A stretch of 64,000 nt of DNA from NORP181 sp047623555 (GCA_047623555.1 JBLHMP010000004.1:8231-72230); one strand, 5' to 3'; counted from the first letter of the stretch, positions 17,738-26,700 are shown. Notes: generated from the sequence alone by a model not told the origin. Numbers and translations are program-made.

Positions 17738-19051
17738 TTAGTCGTCCAAATTCCGCTGCGCACGCAGTTTTGCAAAGTAATCCAGCCGCTTTTTCAACTC
17801 GCGCTCAAAGCCCCGTTCCACCGGAACATACAAAGCCGGGCGCTTTACCTCATCCGGAAAATAGTTTTGCCCGGAAAACCCGTCTTCGGCGTCATGATCA
17901 TAGGCATAGCCCGCACCGTATCCCTGTTCTTTCATCATCGAGGTCGGCGCATTCAGAATGTGTTTCGGCGGTGGTGTGCTGCCGGTCTGCCGTGCCAACC
18001 CCATTGCCGCCTTGAACCCGACATATCCCGCGTTCGATTTTGGCGCCAGCGCCAGATAGGTCACCGCTTGGCCCAACGCCAATTCGCCCTCGGGGCTGCC
18101 AAGGCGTTCATAGGTTTCCCAGGCATGCAGGCAAACGGTTTGTGCCTGCGGATCGGCAAGTCCGATATCTTCGACCGCCATGCGGATGATCCGACGCGCC
18201 AGATAGCGCGGGTCTTCGCCGCCGGTCAGCATGCGCGCGAACCAATAAAGTGCTGCATCCGGGTCTGACCCACGCACCGACTTATGCAGCGCCGAGATCA
18301 GGTTGTAATGCTCGTCACCACCTTTGTCGTATTTGGCGGCGCGGCGCATCAACCGTTTGGTCAGCGCATCAATATCTAACGGTTTCGCGGTATTCCACGC
18401 CGCCACCTGTTCAATCAGGTTCAGCAGCGCACGACCATCGCCATCGGCCATTTCGTGTAACGCGTCGCGCGCCTGCGCGGTTAGCGGCAATTTGCGGTCC
18501 AGCTCATTCTCAGCCCGCTGCGTCAACCGCGCCAGATCCGCCAAAGACAGCCGCTCCAGCACCAAAACCTGCGCCCGACTCAGCAAAGCGGCGTTGAGCT
18601 CAAACGATGGGTTTTCCGTGGTCGCGCCGACCAGAAGAATGGTGCCATCTTCCATATGCGGCAGGAATCCATCCTGTTGCGCCTTGTTAAAGCGGTGGAT
18701 TTCGTCAACGAACAGCAACGTCCCCTGGCCGTTTTGTCGCCGAATGCGCGCGGCCTCGAACACTTTGCGTAGTTCCGGCATGCCCGTGAAAATCGCGCTA
18801 ATCTGGATAAATTTCAAATCGCTCTCATTGGCCAACAGCCGCGCGATGGTGGTCTTGCCCACACCAGGTGGGCCCCACAACACCAACGATCCCAATGAAT
18901 GCGACGCCAGCATTGTGCCCAACGGCGCCTCAGGGCCCAGCACCTGTTCCTGCCCGATGACGTCAGCCAAAGATAATGGGCGCAGTTTATCCGCCAAAGG
19001 CCGGTTCGCCGCGGGTTGGGTCAGGCCCGGAGTGTCAAACAAATCAGCCAT
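17738..19051 (-). CDS. rarA: Replication-associated recombination ATPase RarA (MgsA)
   Basis: A 437-residue AAA+ ATPase. It starts with RPLADKLRPLSLADVIGQE and has Walker A GPPGVGKTT, Walker B LLFVDEIHRF, sensor-1 VGATTENPSF and the C-terminal MgsA tetramerisation region (DPDAALYWFARMLTGGEDP). It acts at stalled replication forks. It follows degQ by two bases on the minus strand, so the two are probably co-transcribed (degQ first). Confidence 0.95.
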   Translation of the reverse strand: MADLFDTPGLTQPAANRPLADKLRPLSLADVIGQEQVLGPEAPLGTMLASHSLGSLVLWGPPGVGKTTIARLLANESDLKFIQISAIFTGMPELRKVFEAARIRRQNGQGTLLFVDEIHRFNKAQQDGFLPHMEDGTILLVGATTENPSFELNAALLSRAQVLVLERLSLADLARLTQRAENELDRKLPLTAQARDALHEMADGDGRALLNLIEQVAAWNTAKPLDIDALTKRLMRRAAKYDKGGDEHYNLISALHKSVRGSDPDAALYWFARMLTGGEDPRYLARRIIRMAVEDIGLADPQAQTVCLHAWETYERLGSPEGELALGQAVTYLALAPKSNAGYVGFKAAMGLARQTGSTPPPKHILNAPTSMMKEQGYGAGYAYDHDAEDGFSGQNYFPDEVKRPALYVPVERGFERELKKRLDYFAKLRAQRNLDD

Positions 19052-19053
19052 AT

Positions 19054-20436
19054 CTAGCGCCGAAACTGCAGCCTGACGGGCTGACCTTGCCGCAAAAGAT
19101 CAATGCGGACTTTACGCCCCGTATCAGTCAGAAACACCTGCACGTCTTTGGTTTCAGTGATGTCGTTGCCGTCGATCTTGACCAGCACATCAGCGCGGTT
19201 CAACCCTATGCGCGCGCCTATATCGCCCGGATCAGCAACAAGAATGCCGGTGGAATTCAGCGCCAGACCATAGCGCACAATCATCGCCGGATTGGCCCGC
19301 ACAACAGTCAGCCCCGGCAATACCGTTTCATCATTCAGAGTACGCGGCTGGCTGGGCGGATCATCGGGTGCGATGATCATATGAACGTCAATGTCGTCAA
19401 CCTGACCAGCGCGCGACCGGGTAATCCGGGCCAACCCGCCAATGCCGGCAACCGACATGCGAAACACCATCTCTGCCGGAGAATTAACCACCAATCCGTC
19501 TACATGGGTGATCACATCACCTACCTGAAATCCGGCGGCAACAAACGGGCTAATCGGATGCAGATCAGAGATGATGATACCTTCGGGCGTGGCCAGGTTC
19601 AGCGACTGCACCAGATCGGCATTGACCGGTTGCCCCGACATACCGGCCCATGGGCGCTCAAATTGCGTGTTGCCGGCCTGCGCCTGCGCCAGGAACTCTG
19701 CCACCAGATTGGCAGGTATTGCAAAGCCGATGCCGTTTGAGCCACCGGATCGTGAAAAGATCGACGTGTTGATACCAATCAACTGGCCATTGACGTCGAT
19801 CAGAGCACCACCGGAATTGCCCGGATTGATTGCCGCATCGGTTTGAATGAAATACCCCCGCGCACTGCCCGTGAACGCGCCAACCCGCGCGAGGCCAGAA
19901 ACGATGCCACTGCTTACGGTCTGGCCAACGCCAAAGGGGTTGCCGATGGCAAGAACCAACTCGCCGACTTCGACCTGATCTGAATTGCGCAATGACAGGT
20001 AGGGTAAGTCGGGGACCTCTTCCAACTGCAGAATCGCCAGATCGCTTGCCTGGTCACTTAACAATACGCGGGCGCTGTATTCGTGCCGGTCCGAGGTCAC
20101 GACGCGGATGTCGCTGGCCATGCCAACAACATGATAGTTGGATACAACAATGCCGCCTTGTGACAGGATCACACCTGACCCAAGCGAATTTTGAACCCGG
20201 GGCTGTGGTTTGCCGAAATCACGAAAGAACTGCTCAAAAAACGGGTCATCCATGAACGGATTACGACGTTGTTCAACAATGCGGCGCGCATAGATATTGA
20301 CCACTGCGGGCGCGGCCTGTTTGACCAATGGCGCAAAACCAAGGCTGATTTCGACCTGCGATTGTGGAACGTGGGTTTCAGCCGGCGCGGCAGTGGCCAG
20401 CAATATCGTCAAAACAGTTGTGAGGGCGCGGATCAT
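19054..20436 (-). CDS. degQ: Periplasmic Do-like serine protease (DegQ/DegP family)
   Basis: A 460-residue HtrA protease with an N-terminal signal peptide (MIRALTTVLTILLATAAPAE), a trypsin-like domain and two PDZ domains (about 255-345 and 365-455). The catalytic triad is visible as His in VVSNYHVVG, Asp in ASDLAILQ and Ser in NPGNSGGALID. It degrades or refolds damaged periplasmic proteins. The start at 20436 is chosen because it yields the signal peptide; the open frame extending to 20679 overlaps rplQ. rarA follows immediately. Confidence 0.94.
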   Translation of the reverse strand: MIRALTTVLTILLATAAPAETHVPQSQVEISLGFAPLVKQAAPAVVNIYARRIVEQRRNPFMDDPFFEQFFRDFGKPQPRVQNSLGSGVILSQGGIVVSNYHVVGMASDIRVVTSDRHEYSARVLLSDQASDLAILQLEEVPDLPYLSLRNSDQVEVGELVLAIGNPFGVGQTVSSGIVSGLARVGAFTGSARGYFIQTDAAINPGNSGGALIDVNGQLIGINTSIFSRSGGSNGIGFAIPANLVAEFLAQAQAGNTQFERPWAGMSGQPVNADLVQSLNLATPEGIIISDLHPISPFVAAGFQVGDVITHVDGLVVNSPAEMVFRMSVAGIGGLARITRSRAGQVDDIDVHMIIAPDDPPSQPRTLNDETVLPGLTVVRANPAMIVRYGLALNSTGILVADPGDIGARIGLNRADVLVKIDGNDITETKDVQVFLTDTGRKVRIDLLRQGQPVRLQFRR

Positions 20437-20518
20437 CGGTAAAGCCTTTTGGGTCAGATCCCTCCGATGTGCGAGCCATAAAAGGTGAATGCAATGGCTA
20501 TTGGCCGCGCAACGCACC

Positions 20519-20542
20519 CCCCCCGCCTGAGACAGACGGGGG
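20519..20542 (-). terminator. GC-rich hairpin after rplQ
   Basis: CCCCGCCT and AGACGGGG pair with one mismatch around a short loop, 30 bases beyond the rplQ stop. It lies where the ribosomal supercluster should end, but lacks a long T-run, so termination efficiency is uncertain. Confidence 0.5.
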
Positions 20543-20572
20543 TCTAACATACACCAATGTGGTGAAAATCTC

Positions 20573-20989
20573 TTATTCAGCGGCTTCTTCAGCAACCAGA
20601 CGGGCTTTGTCTGCGGCGCCTTTGGCATCGCGGTCGCGGTCGACAAATTCAATGATCGCCATAGGTGCCATGTCGCCATAACGGAAACCAGCCTTCAGAA
20701 CGCGCACATAACCACCTTGGCGGTCTTTATAGCGTGGGCCCAGGATGTCGAACAATTTGCTGACATACTGGTCTTCTTTCAGCTTGGCACGAGCCTGCCG
20801 GCGGGCGTGCAGATCACCGCGTTTGGCCAGCGTGATCATCTTTTCGATGATCGGGCGCAGTTCTTTGGCCTTTGGCAATGTTGTTTTGATTTGCTCATGT
20901 TCGATGAGCGAGCCTGCCATGTTGGCAAACAGAGCTTTACGATGCTCATGTGTCCGGTTTAGGCGGCGGTAACCACGTGCGTGACGCAT
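20573..20989 (-). CDS. rplQ: 50S ribosomal protein L17
   Basis: A 138-residue L17, starting MRHARGYRRLNRTHEHRKA, with the conserved core RPIIEKMITLAKRGDLHARR and a short acidic/alanine-rich tail common in alphaproteobacteria. Last gene of the alpha operon. The 150-base gap to rpoA holds an inverted pair of the REP-like repeat. Confidence 0.98.
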   Translation of the reverse strand: MRHARGYRRLNRTHEHRKALFANMAGSLIEHEQIKTTLPKAKELRPIIEKMITLAKRGDLHARRQARAKLKEDQYVSKLFDILGPRYKDRQGGYVRVLKAGFRYGDMAPMAIIEFVDRDRDAKGAADKARLVAEEAAE

Positions 20990-21078
20990 GTTTCTAGGTC
21001 CTTCTACAGGTTTTATACTTTGTCCGGAGACCGATGCGGGTCAGTCTCTCTCCTTGGGCCAGGATGGCCGGGTCGTCC

Positions 21079-21132
21079 GCGTGGGTTTCACCCACCCTAC
21101 ACACTGTGGCGTAGGGTGGGTGAAACCCACGC
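21079..21132. repeat. REPIN-like inverted repeat in the rpoA-rplQ spacer
   Basis: Two perfect 22-base inverted arms (21079-21100 and 21111-21132) flank a 10-base loop. Read outward from the loop, each arm starts GTAG, then GGTGGGT-GAA-ACCCACGC, itself a small hairpin. This matches the architecture of REP sequences paired into REPINs (GTAG tetranucleotide plus palindrome). It could also act as a transcript-stabilising stem in the alpha operon. Confidence 0.85.
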
Positions 21133-21139
21133 TTTTCGT

Positions 21140-22156
21140 TTAGAACGAATCTTCGATTTTCTTTGCCAATTCTTCGATGTTGTCGGGCGGCCAGTCCTCA
21201 ACGTCCATGCCAAGATGCAGACCCATCCCTGACAGCACTTCTTTGATCTCGTTCAAAGATTTGCGGCCAAAGTTCGGTGTGCGCAGCATTTCTGCTTCGG
21301 TTTTCTGGATCAGATCGCCAATATAAACGATATTGTCGTTCTTCAGACAATTTGCCGAACGCACCGACAATTCCAACTCGTCCACTTTCTTGAGCAGCAG
21401 CGGGTTGAATTCCAGACCATCATCATCGTCCTGACGTGCCGCACTTTCGGGCTCATCAAAGTTGACAAAGATCGACAGTTGATCCTGCAGAATGCGCGCA
21501 GCAAAGGCCACCGCATCGTCAGGTGTCAACGAACCGTCAGTTTCGACTTTCATTGTCAGCTTGTCATAATCCAGAACCTGACCTTCGCGGGTCGGTTGCA
21601 CGTCATAGCTGACCTTTTTGACCGGCGAATAGATCGCGTCGATCGGAATCAGGCCAATTGGCGCATCCTCTGGTTTGTTCTTTTCGGCTGATACATAACC
21701 TTTGCCAGTATTCACGGTCAGTTCCATGAACAAATCGGCACCGTCATCCAGGTGACAGATCACGTGCTCGCGGTTGAGAACCTCAATTCCGGCGCTTTCG
21801 CTGATATCACCAGCCGTCACAACTGCCGGACCTTTGGCACTGATCGACAGGCGCTTTGGCCCTTCGACTTCCATGCGCAGGTCTACACCCTTGAGGTTCA
21901 GCACGATGTCGGTAACGTCTTCGCGTACACCGGCAACGGATGAAAACTCATGCAGTACGTTGTCGATCTGAACCGATGTGATGGCGGCGCCCTGAAGGCT
22001 CGACATCAGGATGCGGCGCAGGGCGTTGCCCAGCGTCAGGCCAAAGCCACGCTCAAGCGGTTCAGCCATAACCGTCGCTTGACGTGCGGGGTCATTGCCC
22101 GGCTTTACGTCCAGCTGGGTTGGCTTAATCAGTTCTGCCCAATTTTTATGGATCAT
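21140..22156 (-). CDS. rpoA: RNA polymerase alpha subunit
   Basis: A 338-residue alpha subunit. The N-terminal assembly domain has GFGLTLGNALRRILMSSL and the C-terminal domain (about 250-325) binds DNA and activators (LRTPNFGRKSLNEIKEVL). The start MIHKNWAELIKP at 22156 gives the standard alphaproteobacterial length; the longer frame to 22186 lacks support. It lies between rpsK and rplQ as in nearly all bacteria. Confidence 0.98.
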   Translation of the reverse strand: MIHKNWAELIKPTQLDVKPGNDPARQATVMAEPLERGFGLTLGNALRRILMSSLQGAAITSVQIDNVLHEFSSVAGVREDVTDIVLNLKGVDLRMEVEGPKRLSISAKGPAVVTAGDISESAGIEVLNREHVICHLDDGADLFMELTVNTGKGYVSAEKNKPEDAPIGLIPIDAIYSPVKKVSYDVQPTREGQVLDYDKLTMKVETDGSLTPDDAVAFAARILQDQLSIFVNFDEPESAARQDDDDGLEFNPLLLKKVDELELSVRSANCLKNDNIVYIGDLIQKTEAEMLRTPNFGRKSLNEIKEVLSGMGLHLGMDVEDWPPDNIEELAKKIEDSF

Positions 22157-22273
22157 GCGGTCCCTCCATTCTTGTCTGCATCCCATGTCCGTAAGATGCA
22201 GACGCCCGAGGTTTCAAAATAGCGAACCGGGACCGTGCCAGCAGACACGGCCCCAGTGTAATAGTATGCCGGA

Positions 22274-22663
22274 TTAAACGCGGCGGCGTTTTGGCGGACG
22301 ACAGCCGTTATGCGCCATCGGTGTCACATCACGGATCGAAGTGATGTTAAACCCAACAGTCGCCAATGCCCGCAGTGCCGATTCACGACCCGAACCCGGA
22401 CCCTGAACTTCGACTTCGAGCGTTTTAACGCCATGTTCCTGTGCCTTGCGGCCCACATCTTCTGCTGCCATCTGAGCCGCATAAGGTGTCGATTTACGCG
22501 ACCCTTTGAAACCCATGGTACCAGCTGAGGACCATGCAATGGCATTGCCCTGCACGTCCGAGATCAGGATCTTGGTATTGTTGAACGAGCTGTTCACATG
22601 CGCCACACCGGCGGCAATGTTCTTACGCTCTTTTTTCTTTGTGCGTGTCTTTTCGCGTGCCAT
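22274..22663 (-). CDS. rpsK: 30S ribosomal protein S11
   Basis: A 129-residue S11 with the conserved AHVNSSFNNT, GPGSGRESALRAL and C-terminal HNGCRPPKRRRV. It contributes to the platform of the small subunit. The start lies 12 bases after the rpsM stop. Confidence 0.98.
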   Translation of the reverse strand: MAREKTRTKKKERKNIAAGVAHVNSSFNNTKILISDVQGNAIAWSSAGTMGFKGSRKSTPYAAQMAAEDVGRKAQEHGVKTLEVEVQGPGSGRESALRALATVGFNITSIRDVTPMAHNGCRPPKRRRV

Positions 22664-22675
22664 CAGTCAGACCCC

Positions 22676-23044
22676 CTATTTCTTCTTGCCAGCAATGGCC
22701 TTTGCAGGGCCTTTGCGGGTACGGGCGTTGGTATGCGTACGCTGGCCACGAACCGGCAGGTTCCGGCGATGACGCAGACCGCGATAACAGCCAAGGTCCA
22801 TCAAACGTTTGATGTTCATCTGTGTCTCACGACGCAGGTCACCTTCGACGGCGAAGTTGGCATCAATATGCTCGCGGATTTGCAGAACTTCTGCATCGCT
22901 AAGCTCATTGACGCGGCGCGTGCGATCGATACCGACCGCTTCGCAGATGGCTTCGGCGCTCGTGCTGCCGATTCCGGTGATATAAGTAAGGGCGATTGGA
23001 ACCCGCTTTGCAGTCGGGATATTTACGCCGGCAATACGTGCCAC
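22676..23044 (-). CDS. rpsM: 30S ribosomal protein S13
   Basis: A 122-residue S13 beginning MARIAGVNIPTAKRV, with the C-terminal RGQRTHTNARTRKGPAK that contacts the P-site tRNA. It is separated from adk by an unusually long 196-base gap with a GC-rich hairpin. No gene for L36 is seen between adk and rpsM, as is normal in alphaproteobacteria. Confidence 0.98.
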   Translation of the reverse strand: MARIAGVNIPTAKRVPIALTYITGIGSTSAEAICEAVGIDRTRRVNELSDAEVLQIREHIDANFAVEGDLRRETQMNIKRLMDLGCYRGLRHRRNLPVRGQRTHTNARTRKGPAKAIAGKKK

Positions 23045-23065
23045 GTGTCACTTTCCTTTTCGTTG

Positions 23066-23092
23066 CGGGCCCGTAACTCCGGGCCCTTTTTT
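23066..23092 (+). terminator. Hairpin in the rpsM leader with a T-run facing the opposite way
   Basis: CGGGCCCG, a six-base loop and CGGGCCC are followed by TTTTTT on the plus strand, i.e. antisense to rpsM. In the sense direction it is a stable stem in the rpsM leader without a U-run. It may stop antisense transcription entering the leader, or act as a leader structure; there is no proof of either. Confidence 0.5.
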
Positions 23093-23240
23093 CACAACGC
23101 TTTGCCGTGGCAGTGTCGCCAGTGGGGCATCGCATTTTGAGGTGATCCGGTTGCGCACAAAGATGTACGCAACCTTAATGATTCTCTTACGAGATATCGC
23201 TAGGTATGGGCTTTTGGACAAGGCGTCAAGACCGCTTGTC

Positions 23241-23885
23241 TCAGCTGTCCAAAACACCGGCGATCGAGGTTTGAACTTCGGCAATCTCGCCTAGCCCATT
23301 GACCTTGGTCAAATCACCTTTGGCGTAATAATAGCCAAGCAACGGCGAGGTCTTTTTGTAATATTCCATCAACCGATTGCGCAGCGAATCTTCGTTGTCA
23401 TCGGCGCGGCGTTTGAAATCAGAGGCACCACAGTTGGAGCATTTGCCGTCCGCAGGTTGTGGTTTGAACTGGTCGTTATAGACCTCACCACAATTGCCAC
23501 AGGTTGACCGCGCCGTGATCCGGGCCACTAGTGCGCTGTCATCGACTTCCATCTCGACCACAGCATCCAGCGTCTGATCCGTGGCGCTCAGCAATTCACC
23601 CAAGGCATCGGCCTGCGCCAGCGTCCGGGGAAAGCCGTCAAAGATGAACCCACCTTTGTTGTCCCCATTAATCTTTTCGCGGATCAGACCAATGACGATT
23701 TGGTCCGTGACCAGTTCACCGCGCGCCATGACGTCAGCGACGATATTGCCCATCTCGGTGCCACTGTCTTTGGCGTCGCGCAGCATGTCTCCGGTGCTTA
23801 GCTGAACCATATTGCGGGTTTCAACCAAATGCCGTGCCTGTGTGCCTTTGCCAGCGCCCGGTGGTCCGAGAAGGATAATATTCAT
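23241..23885 (-). CDS. adk: Adenylate kinase
   Basis: A 214-residue long-form adenylate kinase (ATP + AMP = 2 ADP). It has P-loop GPPGAGKGT (7-15), AMP-binding DGFPRT and a LID domain whose four cysteines (CGNC ... CSNC) form a zinc site, seen in a subset of bacteria. The start overlaps the secY stop by four bases, as is usual in the spc operon. Confidence 0.97.
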   Translation of the reverse strand: MNIILLGPPGAGKGTQARHLVETRNMVQLSTGDMLRDAKDSGTEMGNIVADVMARGELVTDQIVIGLIREKINGDNKGGFIFDGFPRTLAQADALGELLSATDQTLDAVVEMEVDDSALVARITARSTCGNCGEVYNDQFKPQPADGKCSNCGASDFKRRADDNEDSLRNRLMEYYKKTSPLLGYYYAKGDLTKVNGLGEIAEVQTSIAGVLDS

Positions 23886-25246
23886 TTACGTGCTGGCCCC
23901 CGTTTGCCGCGTTTCTTATTTTTGCCACGCAGCTGCGATTTTTCGATCAACCCTTCGTATTGATGGGCCAATAGATGGCTTTGAACTTGTTGAATCGTAT
24001 CCATTGTCACCGAAACCACAATCAGAACCGACGTACCGCCAAAATAAAATGGGATCGAGAATTGCCCGCGCAGAATTTCCGGCAACAAACAGACTGCGGC
24101 CAGATAGGCAGCGCCCAGGACCAGCACGCGATTAACCACATATTCCAGATACTCAGCGGTCTTTTTGCCCGGACGGATGCCCGGCACAAAACCGTTCTGG
24201 TTCTTTAGATTATCCGCTACATCGTCCGGCTTGAACGACACGTTGAACGTATAGAAATAGGTAAAGAACACGATCATCGACACAAAGAACAACAGATACA
24301 GCGGCTGACCCGGGCCAAAGTTGGCAAGCAACCAGGACATGATTGGACCGCTGTTGGTGCCGGATGAGAACGTGCTGATCGTTACAGGCAGCAACAAAAG
24401 CGAGCTGGCAAAGATCGCCGGGATCACGCCTGCTGGGTTTACCTTAATCGGCAGATGCGAAGAACCACCGTCATAAACTTTCATGCCAACCTGACGACGT
24501 GGGTATTGGATATGGATTTTGCGCAGAGCGCGTTCCATGAACACCACGAATGTAATTGTCGCAATCACCATAACAATCACGCCGATAATCACCGCGGGGC
24601 TTACCGCACCACTGCGGCCACTGACAAAGAACTGCGCCAAAGCTGCGGGCAATTCGGCCACAATGCCGACGAAGATGATCAGCGAGATACCGTTGCCAAT
24701 GCCGCGGGCTGTAATCTGTTCGCCCAGCCACATCAGGAACATGGTGCCGCCGACCAGTGTAATCATACAGGCAACTTGGAAATACAGGCCCGGGTCGGTC
24801 GCCATATCGCCAGCCTCAAGTGATACAGACAGGCCATAGGCCTGCACCGTAGCCAAGGCCACTGTGCCAAACCGGGTGTATTGGTTGATCTTTTTGCGAC
24901 CCTGTTCGCCCTCTTTCTTGAGTTGCTCAAGCGAAGGCACCATCGAAGTCAGCAGCTGAATGATGATCGAGGCCGAAATATACGGCATGATCCCAAGGGC
25001 CAGAATACCCATCCGCCCGAGCGCGCCACCGGTGAACATGGAAACCATGCCGCCAATGCCCTGCCCGGCAGTTTCCATGAATTCGCGCAATGCGTTGCCA
25101 TCAATACCGGGCACCGGAATATATGTGCCAAGGCGATAGACCATCAAAAGGCCAATCGTAAACAGGATGCGATTGCGCAAGTCCGAGGCTTTGCCTAGGG
25201 CCGCCCAGCTTGTATTCGCGGCCATTTGTTCTGCTGCTGATACCAT
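23882..25246 (-). CDS. secY: Preprotein translocase channel subunit SecY
   Basis: A 454-residue SecY with ten membrane helices. Landmarks are LGTYIPVPGID near the start, the plug-region FTGGALGRMGILALGIMPYI, GMKVYDGGSSHLPIKVNPAG and the cytoplasmic loop with PDDVADNLKNQNGFVPGIRPG. It forms the protein-conducting channel with SecE (encoded at 62.7 kb in this window). It overlaps adk by four bases. Confidence 0.97.
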   Translation of the reverse strand: MVSAAEQMAANTSWAALGKASDLRNRILFTIGLLMVYRLGTYIPVPGIDGNALREFMETAGQGIGGMVSMFTGGALGRMGILALGIMPYISASIIIQLLTSMVPSLEQLKKEGEQGRKKINQYTRFGTVALATVQAYGLSVSLEAGDMATDPGLYFQVACMITLVGGTMFLMWLGEQITARGIGNGISLIIFVGIVAELPAALAQFFVSGRSGAVSPAVIIGVIVMVIATITFVVFMERALRKIHIQYPRRQVGMKVYDGGSSHLPIKVNPAGVIPAIFASSLLLLPVTISTFSSGTNSGPIMSWLLANFGPGQPLYLLFFVSMIVFFTYFYTFNVSFKPDDVADNLKNQNGFVPGIRPGKKTAEYLEYVVNRVLVLGAAYLAAVCLLPEILRGQFSIPFYFGGTSVLIVVSVTMDTIQQVQSHLLAHQYEGLIEKSQLRGKNKKRGKRGPARK

Positions 25247-25269
25247 GAAACGGGTCTCTTTTTATGAAA

Positions 25270-25305
25270 ACGCCGCCCAAAGCCATTTTCCGGCTCGGAC
25301 GGCGT
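25270..25305 (-). terminator. Attenuator-like hairpin between rplO and secY
   Basis: On the minus strand ACGCCG-tccg-AGCC ... GGCT-ttggg-CGGCGT forms a two-part stem followed by TTTTC and an AT-rich tract, just before the secY ribosome-binding site. It could reduce secY relative to rplO or protect the rplO transcript end. Confidence 0.45.
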
Positions 25306-25355
25306 CATGGAAAACTTAAGGATATGTAAGCGGCCCTGCGGCCACTCACAAGCCG

Positions 25356-25829
25356 TTACTCTGCCGCAGTCGCTGTTGTGACTGTTAGTGAGCCGCCGGC
25401 CTTTTCAACAGCCTCGACTGCCGATTTGGATGCGCCGGTTACTTCTAGTGTAACCTTTGAGGTGATTTCACCCTTGGCCAACACCCGAACACCGTCAAGT
25501 TTGCGCCGAACCAGACCACAAGCAATCAGCGCATCTTCGTTGATGGCTGCTTTGGCGTCCAATTTCTTGGCGTCGATGAATTTCTGGATCAGGCCCAGGT
25601 TAACAACGGCAAATGCCTTGCGATTCGGCTTGTTAAAGCCACGCTTTGGCAGACGTTGATACAAAGGCATCTGACCGCCTTCAAAGCCTTTGATCGCCAC
25701 ACCCGAACGGGCTTTTTGGCCTTTGATACCACGACCAGCGGTTTTACCCGTGCCGGAACCCGGACCACGACCAACGCGTTTGCGTTTTTTGGTTGCACCG
25801 GGGTTGTCGTGCAATTCATTCAGTTTCAT
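25356..25829 (-). CDS. rplO: 50S ribosomal protein L15
   Basis: A 157-residue L15 starting MKLNELHDNPGATKKRKRVG, with GRGPGSGTGKTAGRGIKGQKAR and GFEGGQMPLYQRLPKRGF. The start at 25829 follows a GAGGAGAAGCG site; the longer frame to 25880 is not used. Unusually it is not next to rpmD: 3.8 kb of accessory DNA intervenes and a new promoter appears upstream. Confidence 0.98.
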   Translation of the reverse strand: MKLNELHDNPGATKKRKRVGRGPGSGTGKTAGRGIKGQKARSGVAIKGFEGGQMPLYQRLPKRGFNKPNRKAFAVVNLGLIQKFIDAKKLDAKAAINEDALIACGLVRRKLDGVRVLAKGEITSKVTLEVTGASKSAVEAVEKAGGSLTVTTATAAE

Positions 25830-25923
25830 ATCGCTTCTCCTCTGCCGGATGTGACCCTCGAAGCGATAGAGGTCAACCACGGCTTGCTATATTGATTCTC
25901 GTGGCCCGGATAGCCACCGTGGG

Positions 25924-25952
25924 CGTATAAGCGCAATACCAGACAGGATCAA
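25924..25952 (-). promoter_or_regulatory. Candidate sigma70 promoter for the rplO-secY-adk block
   Basis: On the minus strand TTGATC (25952-25947), exactly 17 bases and TATACG (25929-25924) lie about 95 bases ahead of rplO. A promoter is expected here because the block is cut off from rpmD by a terminator and accessory genes. Confidence 0.55.
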
Positions 25953-25995
25953 GTCAGACGTTCGCCTATGGTAGAACTGTCCATATTCGGCAACT

Positions 25996-26043
25996 AGCCC
26001 AGTTTTCAGGCGTATTAGCCCAGTTTTCAGGCGTATTAGCCCA
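25996..26043 (+). repeat. 21-base tandem repeat (two copies plus six bases)
   Basis: AGCCCAGTTTTCAGGCGTATT occurs twice head to tail (25996-26016, 26017-26037) and a third copy begins (AGCCCA). It lies between the rplO promoter and the glyoxalase remnant. No spacer-repeat structure is present, so it is not CRISPR. Confidence 0.85.
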
Positions 26044-26098
26044 TTAATACCACCTACCCCGGACAATGTGACAAACGAGACTAATACGGGAGAGCGTA

Positions 26099-26337
26099 AT
26101 GGCAAAGCCAATTCATTCCATGATCCGGGTGAACGACGAATCGCGTTCTACTGCGACGTCTTTGACATGACCGTCAAAGATCGGTTTGATTACGAAACCT
26201 TTACGCTGATCTATCTGCTTGGATCCGGGTCAAGTTTCGAGTTGGAGCTGACGATCAACAAAGGCCGAACGGATCCTTACGATTTGGGCGATGGCTATCA
26301 GATCGAAGTTTTGCAGGCCGCGGGTCGTTACCAATAA
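26099..26337 (+). pseudogene. Decayed glyoxalase I-like (VOC) gene
   Basis: From an ATG at 26099 with a GGGAGAG site, the frame reads MAKPIHSMIRVNDESR as in short glyoxalase I proteins. It then shifts near 26141-26147 and resumes as FYCDVFDMTVKDRFDYETF and FELELTINKGRTDPYDLGDGY. At that DGY the protein jumps directly to the family's C-terminal QIEVLQAAGRYQ. About 45 residues between two DGY-like segments are missing, including one of the metal-binding histidines. Glyoxalase I converts the methylglyoxal-glutathione adduct to S-lactoylglutathione; this copy cannot. Confidence 0.85.
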
Positions 26338-26402
26338 CCACCGAATTGCTGAAGGACTGACCGTGCCCGTCCGTCAACCAAACAACAATCGGAGGATATA
26401 AG

Positions 26403-26700
26403 ATGTTGTTTCACCTGGATTTCAAAGTCGAATACCCAGCAGACATGATCCCAAATGACCTATTCGCCATTTGGGCAGACGAGGCCGACGCCGCATTGGG
26501 CGCCAAAGAGGTCGGCGTTGTTGTCGATCTGTGGAAAGCCGTTGGTGCTACGCCGGGTCATTACCATTTTGAAGGTTGATTCAATGGAGATGCTTGATCT
26601 GCCAATCATGGGCAAGATGGGGCAACATGTGCAGATCACGGTCACGCCTTAGCGCACCTACGAGGGCTTTGCCGCAGACGTCAAAACCCGCCTGACCTGA
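26403..26700 (+). pseudogene. Decayed muconolactone-isomerase-like gene
   Basis: A GGAGGATATAAG site precedes ATG 26403. The frame begins MLFHLDFKVEYPADM, the typical opening of the small muconolactone delta-isomerase family, and reaches DLWKAVG. The reading frame then slips and TGA at 26577 ends it. The rest of the family continues one frame on (LKVDSMEMLDLPIMGKMG, then QHVQITVTP), is stopped by TAG at 26650-26652, and goes on as RTYEGFAADVKTRLT to TGA 26700. One frameshift and one nonsense codon are therefore needed. The family's substrate in this context is unknown. Confidence 0.75.

Noticed and set aside
25996..26043. Direct repeats as a CRISPR array
   Set aside because: The copies are contiguous without spacers and there are no cas genes in the window.
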